Below, piece by piece: positions 12,780-24,910 of a stretch of DNA of 64,000 nucleotides (its first letter is position 1; the number at the start of each line of letters is the position of its first letter). A model generated the notes under the pieces. It was not told the origin of the DNA. It made no database searches and saw only the letters and a list, made by a program, of their open reading frames with translations. This DNA is from Cryptomeria japonica. Its lineage: Eukaryota > Streptophyta > Pinopsida > Cupressales > Cupressaceae. The stretch is from contig NC_081406.1 in NCBI RefSeq assembly GCF_030272615.1, forward strand, positions 144,992,091-145,056,090, given 5' to 3'. The position numbers and the translations under genes were made by a program.

Positions 12780-15700
12780 CTAAAGTGTAGACATAATCTG
12801 TGTATGGAACTCTTCCATGGAATCAAGTGTACAGGTTTCAGGGGTAGCTAAAATAGCTTTTGCATTTATGTAGGCTCTCTTTAGTATGTCCACTTGGGAG
12901 GTGAGTAGACTCATCAATTCCTTTAGTGACTGGAATCTTTTTGTTTTCTCAAGATCATAGGTATTCAACCTATTGTGTAAATCATCCACAGATTTTCTAA
13001 AAGCAAAAATAGAGTCTTGAAGTGGTACATATGCATTGCATACCTTCTCTAGTTCCTGCTTAGTTTCAGTTTGCCTACTATTGATATCAGCAAAAAAGAA
13101 TGAAATATTAGAAGTAGATGCAAGATACTTCCCTCCTATTTCAATAGTTTGCCTTAATAAATCTTTATTAAGTGATAGAGTTAGTTTCCCTGTATCAATC
13201 TCCTTCATAAGTTGTTCTCCATACTTCTTCTTGTAACTCTTCTCAGCATAAGTTTGTGCAGCTTCTTCAAGTGACTTAATTTGGTCAGATGCATCAACAA
13301 CCAATTGACCAAGTTTTCTAATAGGGGTTGTCAAATGTCCCATAGAATTTTTTGGTAGTAGACTTGATAGAATATCTATTGCATTCTTAATTGTTTCAGC
13401 TTCCATTGTTTTCTCTTTAAGTCTCTTCTTATGGGCTCTAGATTGCATGACAGTTGCAATCTTCATCATTTCAGATGCACTCATATTATCAACATTTGTA
13501 GGCCCTAATATTCCTAATGAGTCATCATCATCTTTATTAGTCTGCTGAATGACTAATGGTTTTTCTGGTTCAGAAGATGTTACCTTAACAATTGCTTTCT
13601 CTTGGCCTTTGTTCATTTCCTGTTCAAAAATTTGTGTGTCAACATTTTCATTAGATTCCTTTTGATTGGTCTGTGAAACTGGTGGGGATTGGGGTTTCTT
13701 AGATTGATCCTTTGCAGGTGGAATGTCTACTCATGGTTGAGTTGTCAGTTTCTCAACTTGTAAAATAGTGATTTCGGGTGGCTTCTTATCTGGTACAATG
13801 ATGTCTCCAGATAGATCAATTGTATCCTGAATATCATCAACAACTTGGATAATAGTGTCATCCTTCTTCTTGATAGGATAAACCACATCAGCTTGCACAA
13901 TTTCTTCATCATCCATTTCAGGTCGATCAATAGTATCTCGTGTATCCTTAGAAGAATGTATAAGATCCTCCATACATTTGATATTATGAGTAATCTGATG
14001 AGTCTCAGTCTCAACAAGTTGCACTTTTCCATTGATCAACTTCAATCTTCTTGATTTGTAAGGAAACTGAACTTTATACTTATCAACCAATTCATTAACT
14101 CATCTTCTAACAACTCAGGAAAATATTATACAAATACATCATGTATGATTCATTTTTCTTTCTTTATTTCTTCCTCCCATTTATTCAAAAGAATAGTATA
14201 CAAGGAATTAGAGATATCTTTTTCAAGATCATGTGGTAATCTATTGTAATGGCACAAATAATTGATTACCAGTTGAATGATTTGTTCCTTTTCATCTTCA
14301 GTGAAAGAATCAAAATGTTCTTTGACATTGTCAAATCTGTTTCTCCCTAATGTCTTCACTGTTTTCTCAAAGGTAGTCTCAGGCTTGTAAGTTGAGATAT
14401 CAAAGGGCATAGTTTCCTTCGGCACTTCCTTCATTTGCTTTGCTACTCTACTGATAGCTTTCATCTTCTTGGGTTCTTCTTCAGTATCAATGCCTTTAGA
14501 TTCTTCTTGGAGAATCAGTTTCCAACCTCTTTTCTTTGATGCAATCTCCTTCTTTGCATAAACTTTAGGTGTCGGTTCCTTTTTGGTTTGGACAGTTCAT
14601 GTCACTCTTGTATTTTTCATCACCGGAGGTGCTTGCTCAGCCTTATTTTTCTTACCTTTACCACTCGTGGTAGAAACAATACTAATTTCAGCTTATGTAG
14701 TCTGAACTTCAACAATATTCAATTTTGCCTTCTTTTTATCCTTTGGAGATGCTAATAGGTTATTAGCATAACCAATTAGTAAGTCATAGTTAACCTCATA
14801 AATCATATCTTCCATTTCTTCTTCTCTAGGCTCAATTGCCTCTATCAAACATAAATCAATGGTATCTTTGAAAACAATGTCCTTAGCAAAATGGTTTACC
14901 ACATTCTCAAGCAATCTTAATCTCATGGTCATTTTCTTCTGAAACTCATTGAAGTATTTGTTCATTGCAGCAGAAAAGGTGTTCTTCACAACCTTGATAC
15001 TGTTCTTAATTTGGGCTGATACCGGTAGATCCTTAGACCACTCAAGATCACTGATTCCCGATAGGAAATTTTGAAAATAAAATAATAGCCTGATCAATAA
15101 CTGTCCATGTTTAAACTTTAGGTTGTCGTCCTTCTTGATAGATTGCAGATTTAATAATAAGTGGCTCCTTATGACCTCACAGAAGTCATAATCTACATTT
15201 TCAGCTATCATCCTGTAAGTAGTATGCACTGTTGTTGATGGAACACTATTCAATCTGCTGGAGTAAAATACCTGGTAGCCTATGACCATAGCAACTAATT
15301 TTACCACTGGGTCTCTGATATTGTTAACAGAGAAGGCACGACCATCAGAGGTTGAACCGATTAGAGTATTTACTGTATCTTTTAAAATGCGTCTTAACTG
15401 AGGTACTTCATCCGTTGAATAAAAACCAGTTACAGCCCGAATGGCTTCCTTGGTTATAGTATGAGTCCTCTCTAAGTACATGTTCTCCCCATGAACTTGA
15501 CTCAAGATAATTTAGATGTTCTCTTCTTCAAAATCTTCACGAAAGTAAGCCGCGTTATGAAAACCTTTGTTGAAAACCCTAATATATTCTGTTTGAATTT
15601 TTCCATTTTCATCACAAAGAAATTTCAACTGAGAATATATTGACAATGATCCTAAATCCTCAATCTTGCAATCAATGTAGCTTGATAAATCTCCTTTTAC

Positions 15701-15821
15701 TATAACACTACTAGGACTTGTGACAAAACATTATAAGACACAATCTTTTCTGCTTTTACAACTTCCATAGGTTCTGACGTGATCATCAATTTCTCTACTG
15801 ACTTAGAAGATGATGCCATTC
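12780..15821 (-). pseudogene. Element C second gene: unknown ~1000-residue protein
   Basis: The start is likely at 15821 (MASSSKS), matching MASSSAP at the same place in element B. The translation runs through a conserved region with 'SQVHGEN', 'HTITKEAIRAVTGF', 'GSTSDGRAFSVNNI' and 'MVIGYQVFYSSRLNSV'. A middle part has 'RLRLLENVVNHFAKDI', then a short helical block ('FTEDEKEQIIQLVINYL'). A C-terminal coiled-coil region (13616-12780) ends at TAG. Stops and frame changes occur between 15821 and 15505, near 14690, between 14690 and 14464, between 14150 and 14090, and near 13730. Element B carries the same modules in the same order. I recognise no enzyme or named domain. It is probably a structural or nucleic-acid-linked protein of the element, but that is a guess. 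Confidence 0.65.
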
Positions 15822-16274
15822 TAGATAAACTAGATTTGAAGCAACATTTTTCAAAGAAATACCTTATTTCATGCATGTTGCCTCTTTTACCAGTTGAATG
15901 CCCAAGTGCACATCAGTTCTATCTTCTCCAACCTTCAAATCAGCTTGATTACTCAAATCTCAATGCAACCTTGACTGAAATCAACTAATAATTTTTACTT
16001 AGCTTTGCAAACGCTCAAAAGTTCTTTCTCGAATGTGTTAGGGTAAAAATAACAAAGTGAAAACTCGCTTTTATTATTTTTACCTATTGCATTAAATGCT
16101 TTCCCATTAGGGTTACAAACCCTAATTACACCACTCAAGGAAAAAACCGATTGATAACCAATTGACAAAAAGTTATCAAAATTTCATGCATTCAATTTCT
16201 CTTACCGCTCATTCATTTCAAGGGGTCTGGAGGTGGATTTATTATTAAGTTCCCCTTAGCCATATTGAAAAGGC

Positions 16275-17570
16275 TTAATTAACCGGTGCAGGATTCTCCA
16301 CATTGGGTGAAGGAACAATTTCTTCTCCAGGTGATTCATCACTCTTCTTCTTCCATATTCGATTCATTTCCTCTCTGGTTTCTTCAACATTAACCTTTTG
16401 CTTTCCTTTCTGGTCTTTAGAAGAGTTGACCGGTTTTCTCTTTTTGGATCTACAAAATTTTGCCAAGTGTCCCAGTTTATGACAGTGATAACAGGCTATA
16501 CCAAATTATTTCCAAGGTCCTATAGTACCTCTCCCAGTTCTTCTTTTGCAATTCATCTCCACATGACCAAAGTTGTTATAGATAGTGCAAATGACATTTG
16601 TTACCTTTTCCATCTCAAATGGACTAAACTAGTTGTCATAGGGTCTTTGCCAGTTCATGTTAACCCGGTTGTCAAAATTTCTCATCTAGTTACCATTAGG
16701 TTTGGGATGCATATGTGGTATAGGATTGTTTGCTCCATATTTGCATTCAACTAATCTATGTCCATACATTTTACATGTGAAGCAACGACCTTCAAATTTC
16801 TTGGACACATACCTAGCATTAGTATTGTAGCTTGAATTTCTGTTAGGTTTGTCTCTACAAACATTTGCATTGTGACCAGGTTTATGGCAAACAAAAGAAA
16901 CAGGTTTAAAGACCTTCTTACCGATAGGTTTCTTGACCTTAGGAGTAGATTTATTCTTAAGAGTGTCGCTCTTGGTACCAAAGGATTCATCTTTTTCATA
17001 TGTGTGAAAACCAAGTCCAAAGGTATCACCATTCATCCTTTGTGATTGAATTTGTTTTTCCAGCAAGGTAGAACTTTTGTTGAGCTTCTCCAATTTCCCA
17101 TTTGCCTTAGTGAGCTGTCTGGTGAGATCTTCATTATGTTTTGACAAGTTTTCTCTCAGAGATGATGCAAATTCAAGATCTAGCTGCAGGTTCTCTTTTT
17201 CTTCTTTTTCTGCATTCCAATGCTCATGCAAGGTAGCATTCTCTCGCTTGATATTGGAAATCTCATTATCTCTTTCCTTGATAAGATCTTCAGCAGCTCT
17301 TCTGGCTTCCATTTCCCGACTCATGCAGATAGTAAGACCTTCTAGCTCTCTCCTCAAATTTAGCTTTTCACTATTTAGTTTTTCAACTTCTTCAGCTAAA
17401 GCATCAATATTGGCCTCATCTGAAGAACTATTATCAGATATTTCTAATAGTTGTTCAGTTATCTCTCTTTTTTTGACTTGAGAAGCTTTTAGTTTGACCA
17501 TTAAGGTTTCAAGCTCATTCCTACGAACCTCAAGCTCTCTAGCCATCTCAAAGTAGCTCATATCCCCCAT
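16275..17570 (-). pseudogene. Element C Gag-like protein, coiled coil plus zinc knuckles
   Basis: The start is taken at 17570 (MGDMSYFEMARE), just downstream of the primer site; an upstream in-frame ATG falls in the leader. About 230 residues of charged heptad-like sequence come first (for example 'LAEEVEKLNSEKLNLRRELE'), then zinc knuckles: one degenerate ('CHKPGHNANVC'), 'CFTCKMYGHRLVEC', a decayed 'CTIYNNFGHVEMNC' and 'CYHCHKLGHLAKFC'. The tail matches the Gag tail of element B. In-frame stops lie at 16686-16688 (TAG), 16629-16631 (TAG) and 16506-16508 (TAA), so the gene is broken. Such proteins are expected to bind and package element RNA in cytoplasmic particles. That role is inferred from the zinc knuckles. 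Confidence 0.7.
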
Positions 17571-17618
17571 GATAGCTTTAGGGTTTTCTTCCAAGCGATT
17601 AGGATTTAAGGAAGTTAG

Positions 17619-17630
17619 GCTCTGATACCA
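17619..17630 (-). other. Element C primer binding site
   Basis: On the minus strand this reads TGGTATCAGAGC, the exact complement of the 3' end of plant initiator methionine tRNA used by copia-type elements. It lies five bases inside the 5' LTR and upstream of the Gag-like gene. Confidence 0.8.
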
Positions 17631-17635
17631 ACTAA

Positions 17636-18083
17636 TGGACTTGTAAAGCACTAAGAGGGGGGGTGAATCAATGACACCAAAATAAGTGCTACTTTAAACA
17701 CTGACCGGTGAATAAACCTAAATAAACAATATGCATGCAATAAAAAATGATATAACAACATCCACAATAAGTAAAACATCCACCATAACACAAGTGTTTA
17801 TATGTGGAAAACCCAAATAGGTAAAAACCACAGTGAGATGGGACTCACAAGTTAACTATCTGCAGTAATAGATAACTGACCGATTAGGGTCTACAAAAAT
17901 GCTCGCTAGGAGTGAATCCTATTAAAGATCCCAAAGCTTAGTTAAAAGCTATACCTTGTAAAAGGTAGTACCCTGTAAGGAGTAACCTCGGTGGAGGATT
18001 TCTAAATCCAAACTAATGGATCACTTGGAGGCCACATCCAATTTACTATCAAAAGAAAAATTGTTGCATCATGGAGGCCAACA
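17636..18083 (-). repeat. Element C 5' LTR
   Basis: Read on the minus strand it starts TGTTGGCCTCC and ends near CTTACAAGTCCA, just before the primer binding site. It carries the family end motif TGATTCACCCCCCCTCTTAG and the box GTGGTTTTTACC followed by GGGTTTTCC, both shared with the LTRs of elements A, B, D and G. The ends are TG...CA. The first 80-120 bp on the plus-strand side recur at 12587-12715. Confidence 0.7.
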
Positions 18084-19999
18084 TACTCAACTTTGGTTTT
18101 ATTTTATATTTATTTTGGTTTCCTTTCATCATATCTTGATTGTTGATTGTTGATTTATGTTTTTGGGTTGATTTATTAGTTACCTCAATCTATTTTAAAA
18201 TCATATTTTAGTGCATACAATAATCCATAACAGTTTTAGGAAGAGGGGATCCTAATGATGTTAGAGTATTTGAAAACCACATGAGATTTGGTTGAGGTTG
18301 GCAATGGGGTTGCATGGAGTACTGCTTAGATTTCTATTTATTTAGTAGTAGAGAAGGAAGAACAATTCCAAGGGTGGATGATTCAAGGGTATTATTGAAG
18401 GAAGGGTGATTGGAACAAGAGGGGAAATAATAGAGATATGAATGACTTTAATGTTTATGTAGACGTTTAAAATTAAATAAATTAAATATTTAATTAATTT
18501 AAGCCTCTCTACATAATTAATTTATTTAATTATGTTTACCCTTATTCTTCTCAAAATTTAATTAAATCAAATTTAATTAATTTAATAACTATAGCCCAAT
18601 AATTAATTTTTCAATAAAATAATTATTTCCCTATTCTTCTAAAGTCATCTAAAATATTATTTCTTCTAATTAATTAACCCAACCAGTGTGATTCCTACAA
18701 ATCACTTTCTCTTATTCTCATCTAGCCTAATTAATTCCAATATAATCATGCTTATCATTATCCCTCAATTTTATATTCCTCCACTTATTCTCTCTCCCCA
18801 TGTCACATCCTCCTAACTTTCCCACTTGCACTCTAACCTTTCATTAACTCACCTAATCACTCCTATTAATAATTTGCACATTCCTCATTTCCAAGATTAG
18901 GAACAAGTCAACCATTTTCCATAAATGGCTTTCCCCTCTTACCTTCCAAACCTTTAAATACACCAAATTTGGTCATGTCAAAGGATTTAAAATGCTTTGC
19001 ACATCCCCATGCTCTGTCTTCCCAACGAATTTTTAATTCATTTATCCTTTACTCTTTCCATGCGTCCATTATTTTGGAATTTTTAATTCCTCTCCCCTTT
19101 TTCCAAGGAATTTTATATTTCTTTTTCCTTCACAATGTACTTGGGGATCTCATCCTCATGTAACTTGTAGGATGTAGAGACAAGAAATGCCTTTATGACA
19201 AATCTCTTGAACCCCACACCTTGTCCTCTCAATCCTCTTCCACCTTCTTTCAATCTTCACCCTCCATTTTAAATCAATTTTGACCCTCCATTTTGGCCTC
19301 CTCCAATCTATAAATTGGACTCTTCTCCCCTCATTACATATCCATCTTTGTGCAAACTCATGTTATCCATTTGAACTTTAGAAATCATCCATAGAACCCT
19401 TATTATGCGCAAATCACTCCACACATAGCCAATTTTCATCAATCATATCATCCCTCCATTAAATCATTTTTTGTTGTGTAGTGGAGAGAAATCCACATCC
19501 AATCAAGGAGCCAATCCAATCAAGTGAGGAAGGGACACATTCCTCACTTCACCAAAGGCTCAATCCCGAGGGAGAAGGAAATGTATAACGGTTTAATTTG
19601 TGCATTTGATAATTTCTTTATGTTTTGAGCTTATTATATGCATGTAAAGACCTTCTAAATATATTCTCATCTCTAGTTTAGTTTATTAGATTTAAGAAAG
19701 GATGGATGTTGGTTGTGATGGAAGGAGTTCTAGTGGGTAGTGCTTAGATTTGGTTTGGGTATTTTGAGAATCTATCTTGAACCTTTTACTTTTGTTTATC
19801 TTTAAATTATGATGTTTATAGGGAAGGAATAAAGTTAGGTGAGGAAGTTGAATCGAGAATGCGATGGGATGACACAACATGAGGAGAAGGTCATGGAGAA
19901 AGAGGGGTGGTCCAAAAAATGCCTGGGGTGGGCCAAAAAATGCCTCAATAATTTCATCATGAAAAAATTTAAGATGTTAAAGGATTAAAAAATACATAT
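18084..19999. other. Non-coding AT-rich filler
   Basis: No gene was recognised. From 18460 to 18640 the sequence is mostly AATTAAAT-like words. From 18700 to 19300 the plus strand is pyrimidine-rich. The short ORFs at 18969-19163 and 19692-19880 have no domain and are compositional. Confidence 0.45.
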
Positions 20000-21145
20000 T
20001 GTAGCGTCATAAATTGTACACCCTTAACTAGGTAGTACAATTCCATGCTTAGGTTAGCACCCACCTTAGTGTTTTTTCATCTTGCATTTCAATTATTTCT
20101 TAAGCATTTAATTAATTAAATTTAAGGTCTTCTTTCATCTCTCTACACATCATAAAATTGGGCCCTTCTACATTAAGTGTGCCCCTTTAATTTTATTCTC
20201 CCAATAAAAGATTTCATCAAACACTCTAATTATATCCTATTTCGACCTTCAAGGCCCGATTTCACATATCTAAATGTCGTAAATTCCCATATACTCTTGG
20301 AATTTGCTCAAAAATAACAATATCTTACTTCCCCAAAAATTTGGCGAAAAGTTGGTTGGACTGTGTGTTCAGACTAGGTAGCTACGTACCTGGTCCCGAC
20401 TTTTTCTCCCCAAATTTTGGGAACATGTTTGGGCAGTATTTTAATATTTAAATCTAAGAGATTGGCAGAAAAAATTATTTCTAGATTGGCCTATGACTCA
20501 AAACAAAGTTAGGGTCTCCTACATAGAGCCTTCCTTTCCTCATTTGAAGGTTCTAAGATCTAGCGATTGAAGGAGCCTCTTATGAAGTGAAAGTGCAAGT
20601 TATATGAAGTATACAATAGAAAATCAAGAATTCACCAAGTCTTCATCAAGAATTTTCTACATCCATTAGGAGCTTTGAAGATATTGAAGAATAATAGGAG
20701 ATCACTGACTACTAATTGGCTTGTACCTCTCCCTTAGGGTTTGGTATGGTTTCATGTTATATTTATGTCTTTGCATAAGCTTCATTTCCATATTTACATT
20801 CATGCTTTAGGTCTCTTAGTTCATTTGTGATTTGAAGCATTTTCATTCATATTTACAATAATTTAGGGTTTTCTCTCCAATGCGTAGGGTAGAACTCTAG
20901 ACTCTTTATCACTCTCATTTATGATCTTGCACACATATTTTTAGTACATTATCGGCTATTTGTGGAGGTGGAAACCACCAAAACAAGGGGTTTGACTATG
21001 GAAAAACCCTATATATCCAGCTAGACCCCCTTTTTCAAGTTGCAGGTGCAGGTGTAGGAATTCGATGGACACACAATTTTTGAGACTAACGAAATACATA
21101 GATATAGTCTCAGTGCCAGAATTTGATCTCAAATCACAAAAACCA
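20000..21145 (+). mobile_element. Left part of a putative gypsy-type LTR interrupted by the CACTA transposon
   Basis: This starts TGTAGCGTCATAAATTGTAC, in the style of a plant LTR start, and runs without coding potential up to the CACTA left terminus at 21146. The sequence immediately right of the CACTA element (53432 onward) continues in the same non-coding, CCAAGG/CCTGG-containing style. The last three bases here are CCA, against TCA after the right terminus. Calling this an LTR is an inference from the start sequence and the lack of genes, because no second copy is in the window. Confidence 0.3.
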
Positions 21146-21440
21146 CACTAATACGTTTGGCATAAAATTCCGACGAAGGTGTCCGACGGAGAAGGCATAT
21201 TGTGACCAAATTTGATTTTTTTTGAAAAAATGCCTGTATTCGTCGGAATTCCGACTATAATTCAACATTTTGTTTTGATGGAGAAGGAATTGGCAATGAA
21301 ATTTGTTTTTTTTTGAAAAAGTGCCTGTGTTTGTCGAAATTATGACGACCACGGGCATTACTTAAAAAAAAAGAAAACCAAGTCATTTGATAAACATTAA
21401 TCCCGCCTCTTCGTCACGTCGACCTCTTCCATATTCACAA
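21146..21440 (+). repeat. CACTA left terminus and subterminal repeats
   Basis: The CACTA start is followed by the words TTCCGACGA (21168), TCCGACGGAG, CGTCGGAATTCCGAC (21240), GTCGAAATTATGACGACC and CGTCACGTCGACC. Repeated, partly inverted subterminal motifs of this kind are where the TNPA protein binds in En/Spm elements. The same words crowd the right end at 52930-53431, and little other sequence in the window carries them. Confidence 0.7.
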
Positions 21441-22060
21441 AAAAAATGGGCATTACAAGGAGGGAAACAATTCTGGATTGCGGTGCTGTCAAGATCCAGT
21501 TGAAGAAAAAAAGTAGGGTAATCAACCAATTCATTCACAAGATGTTTTCTTGAAGAAAAAATCGTTATGTTTGTGACAATGTGTCAAATTTGCTTTATGT
21601 AGTGATGAAATTGTTTGAATTTTATATAGGAGGTTGCATTTGTGTTGGCTAATGATCAAGTTTTATCTTTATTATAATGAATTTTCTTGCTTATAATTTT
21701 TTTTTCCTAGCTCATATTCAGCCTGGTAGAAAAAGAGATAAATAAGATTGATTTGGATGGTTGATCAAATGAAATGATCAATTATCCTCTTTATAGGCAT
21801 AACCTCTCAAGGCAAACCGTAATTAAGGAGCAAGATGACCTAAACCCACGTGATCAAATAGGGAAGAGCACAGATTGTGCCACTCTTGTATCCGACATCC
21901 ATTGGAAGTGGCTTGAACGTAGACTCTAGTTGAGGAGTTTACCTTGGGTATGGATGTTGCTATATATAGTTGTGATAGAAACTCCCCGTTGCAAGACTGT
22001 CAAACCACTGTGTAGTGATCGAGTGCCTTTTTTTGTCGATGTTTTGGAAGGGAGGATAAG
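21441..22060. other. CACTA interior, mostly non-coding
   Basis: A 35-codon ORF beginning ATGGGCATTACAAGGAGG at 21447 has no recognisable motif, but it lies where a 5' exon of a CACTA transcript might be. Otherwise the segment holds AT-rich sequence without a gene. Confidence 0.25.
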
Positions 22061-22440
22061 AGTACTATAATAGGAAGGTGGTATAAAATGGAAGCTGAGA
22101 GGTATAAGGTTATGAGGTGTGGGTTAGGATAAGATAGGGAGGTGAGTGATGAAGGATGTAATGGTGAAGAGTAAGTTAGGTTTTGTTAGGGGTTTGGAAG
22201 GTAGGAAAGTGAATGGGGGGAGATAAAAGGATGTGAATAGTGGAATGGGGTTAGGTAGGTGAAGTAAAAGTAAATGTGTATGAGGTTAAGGTTTAGGATA
22301 GGATGTAGGAAAGTGAAGGAGGTTAAGAGAGGGGATATGAAAGGTAGATGGAAGGTAATAATGATAGGAAGTGAGGTGAAGGTTATAAGGTGTGGGTTAG
22401 AAAATAGGGTGTAGGAAATGGAAGGAAGGGTCATCCATGT
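22061..22440. repeat. Strongly G-rich, C-poor strand-asymmetric stretch
   Basis: The plus strand is built almost only of G, A and T, with repeated words such as AGGTATAAGGTTATGAGGTG, GGTTAGGTAGGTGAAG and GAAGGTTATAAGGTGTGGG. The minus-strand ORF at 22434-22186 is a by-product of this composition (Leu/Ser/Thr/Pro-rich, no domain). No strict repeat unit was found. Confidence 0.55.
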
Positions 22441-24360
22441 CGTAGTGCTTCAAGAGGAGCACATTCACATGAGGGACAAGAAGAGTCATTTCATGTCATA
22501 GTGTACCTCCTTAAACCTTCCACCAACACCAAACTCAATACAAAACTCTTTCCCAATCTCGCTAATGGAATATCTCAACTCACTATCAAATTGTGATAGT
22601 CAATGCAAGGTTTAGGACAGTAGTAATTAGGATCTTCTAATTATGGTGGGACCTAGCCATCACAGGGTTATATGAGACAAGGGTAAGTTCAACAGTGATG
22701 TGTATTAGATTGTCATCAAAGTTTCCTATTAGTGTTACTTTGTATCAACATTAACCACTTATTGTCATTTCAGTATAATCCAATTTGTTATTCCTTATAA
22801 GAATTTACAATATTACCATAATTTCCATAACCTGAATCTGATTGTATTAAGTATTCTTGAGATTATGTGTAGATATATATTTATATGTTATGTCTGGCAG
22901 TAACGTTGTGTTATTTTAATGTTGTTTGAATAAATAGATAAAATTTACTTTCTTAACTTAATATGATATTAACTGCCATTGACTTGATTAAGAACATCTT
23001 AATTTATATTCAATGATGCACAAATATGAATTTAAATACGTATATCATACTGGATGATATATACTCTAATGCTAACTCAGGAAATTTATGCTTATACGTA
23101 CCTGACACTAAACTTACCCCTATCTTTATCCCTGCTAGTAGACTATCATTATTCATCTTGTATATGCTCTCTAAACTTGGGCATTAAGGTTGTCCTATGC
23201 ATTATCACATGACTATTTTTTCTTGTTCTTAGGGTTGCCTATTGCTCTAAACATGATTAGGTTTTTTCACTATGTTGACTACCACCTTTAATGGACTTCC
23301 ATCATGAAGACTTATTACTATTTCTCTCTTTGACTATCACAAGATGACTAAAATGTTTGCATAGATCTAGGACTAGTAAGATCCTTATATAGTTACTAGG
23401 AGTCATGTCAGAGACACATAAAATCATGATACCCAAGTTAGTAAGATCCTCTAATAGTTAGTCATAGATCGTATTCTAACAACAAATAGAAGGTCGTATC
23501 TTGGTAACCTAACTAGTCCATGAGTAGTAGCTCAAAAATTTATCAAAGATAGGTTAGGTTAGGAGCCCAAATAACCTATAATGTGTCTTATAATGGGTGT
23601 TGAAAATAATCTACACTCAAGCCAACAATGGAATGGTAAGAAAGGGGGCAGTAGCTCAATGGTAGAGAAATTTATTAACAAATAGAATGCCTTAAGTTGG
23701 ATTCCTAGCTATTTTATGAGTATTAGCTTAACATTTTCATGCATAAATAACATCTACTCCCACTACCATGAATCCAAATTCCACCATTTCTCCTTCCACA
23801 ACCTCTAGTCACCTTCATGTACCAAAGCCACTAGTGCCACACCTTTAGTACTTACATCCTTCACTTATCATCCACCATATGGCCTCTTTATCAAATTTAT
23901 TTCTTCTACATGTAAAATCCATATGCACAAGATGGAATGACAATTGGTAGATTTAAAAGCCATATTCCACAACCTTTGCTAAAATCCTTTCTGCTAGTGC
24001 CAAAATGTGAGGTTTGTAACAGGATGCGACATCCATCAAAGCATAATAGAGATGATATTTCTAACAAGATGGCAGATCAAATAATGTAGGAAAGCATCAA
24101 TTAAAAATAAATACAAGATTGAAGTTTATAGAATTAACTTCATTTTGTCTTTTTGTGGCATTGAATTTCATAGTGTTTTAAAGAAGATATCATAGTTTTT
24201 CCAAAAAATGTCAAAACCCTGCCTAGTGTTTATCGAGAGGAGTAAATAATGTATAGTTTGGTCTCCCATGCATATAAATTCACCCAAATGTGTGGGAAGG
24301 CCTTTATTCATTCTATTTATCATATTATGTTGTGTGCAGGGCTCCAAATTAGATTTGGTA
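22441..24360. other. CACTA interior or inserted debris, no gene recognised
   Basis: Apart from the tRNA-like segment at 23644-23712 I see no gene. The sequence is AT-rich with no long ORF. Confidence 0.35.
23644..23712 (+). mobile_element. tRNA-like promoter segment, possible SINE head
   Basis: The sequence GGGGCAGTAGCTCAATGG matches the tRNA acceptor/D-arm pattern and holds a perfect A box (TAGCTCAATGG). About 40 bases on, AGTTGGATTCC resembles the B box GGTTCGATTCC with two mismatches. A cloverleaf is poor in the anticodon arm, so this is not a working tRNA gene. Such a split promoter is typical of the head of a tRNA-derived SINE or a decayed tRNA copy. No tail or target duplication was defined. 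Confidence 0.4.
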
Positions 24361-24369
24361 CATGTTTGG

Positions 24370-24900
24370 GCATGAGGACAGTCTGATATCTCTATGTATC
24401 AAACAGTAAAAGGCAGTAAGAGTGAAGAATTTAGTAGGAAGACCAAGCGGTTGGTATTTTGAAGTGGTTGATGATAGAGAGAGGGGTGAGGCGACCCTAT
24501 AAAACCTTCAGAAGGGTTTGTGGATAAAAACCAAATGAAATAGATTAAATTTTTATGACTGTCCTAAAGGTATTGATTGTCAGTCATAGTTTTACTAGTG
24601 ATATTGTTTTTGTTTTGACAGAGTTGTGGTTGTAAACCCAAGTGTGGACATGTAATGGAGTCATGAGATGTCTTAAGACTACATCAATACTTAACAACAA
24701 CATAGTTTGTAGGCACCTAAAATATGAAAGGACTACATATTGGAAGGCGCGTGTGATGATGCCATGAAAGGTCTGATATACCTATGTATCAGACTGAGAA
24801 AACCAGTGAAAGACAAAAAAAAATGCATTGAGAAGGCAAAAGGTTGAATTGCCTAATGTTTGTTGTTGAAGTGATGTGTGGGGACCCTGCCTAATAGTTT
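24370..24900. repeat. Two diverged copies of a hairpin-bearing repeat
   Basis: GTCTGATATCTCTATGTATC (near 24390) and GTCTGATATACCTATGTATC (near 24773) recur about 385 bp apart. The second copy makes a perfect 8-base inverted repeat (GTCTGATA...TATCAGAC) with an 8-base loop. Downstream both copies share TTGAAGTG and a GACCCT segment, so the repeat is longer than the hairpin. Confidence 0.5.
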
Positions 24901-24910
24901 TGATACTTAA

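Larger units (their letters stand above)
12587..18083 (-). mobile_element. Element C: LTR retrotransposon without polymerase genes
   Basis: On the minus strand this has, in order, an LTR (18083 to 17636, TGTTGGCC...CA), a primer binding site, a Gag-like gene with coiled coils and zinc knuckles, a long second gene with no enzyme motif, and a truncated second LTR. No protease, integrase, reverse transcriptase or RNase H motif was found. The proteins match those of element B at 28254-35054, so the two are one family. The flanking 5-mers (TCTGA before 12587 and TACTC after 18083) do not match, so no target duplication is visible. This agrees with damage at the 3' end, where the second LTR is cut from about 448 to about 130 bp and the polypurine tract is gone. 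Confidence 0.72.

Noticed and set aside
13036-17481. Plus-strand ORFs 13036-13236, 13845-14054, 16398-16754, 17077-17481 and the minus-strand ORFs 13745-14032 and 16751-17032
   Set aside because: They are shadows of the element C genes in other frames.
23644-23712. A functional tRNA gene
   Set aside because: The anticodon and T arms do not pair properly and the B box has two mismatches.
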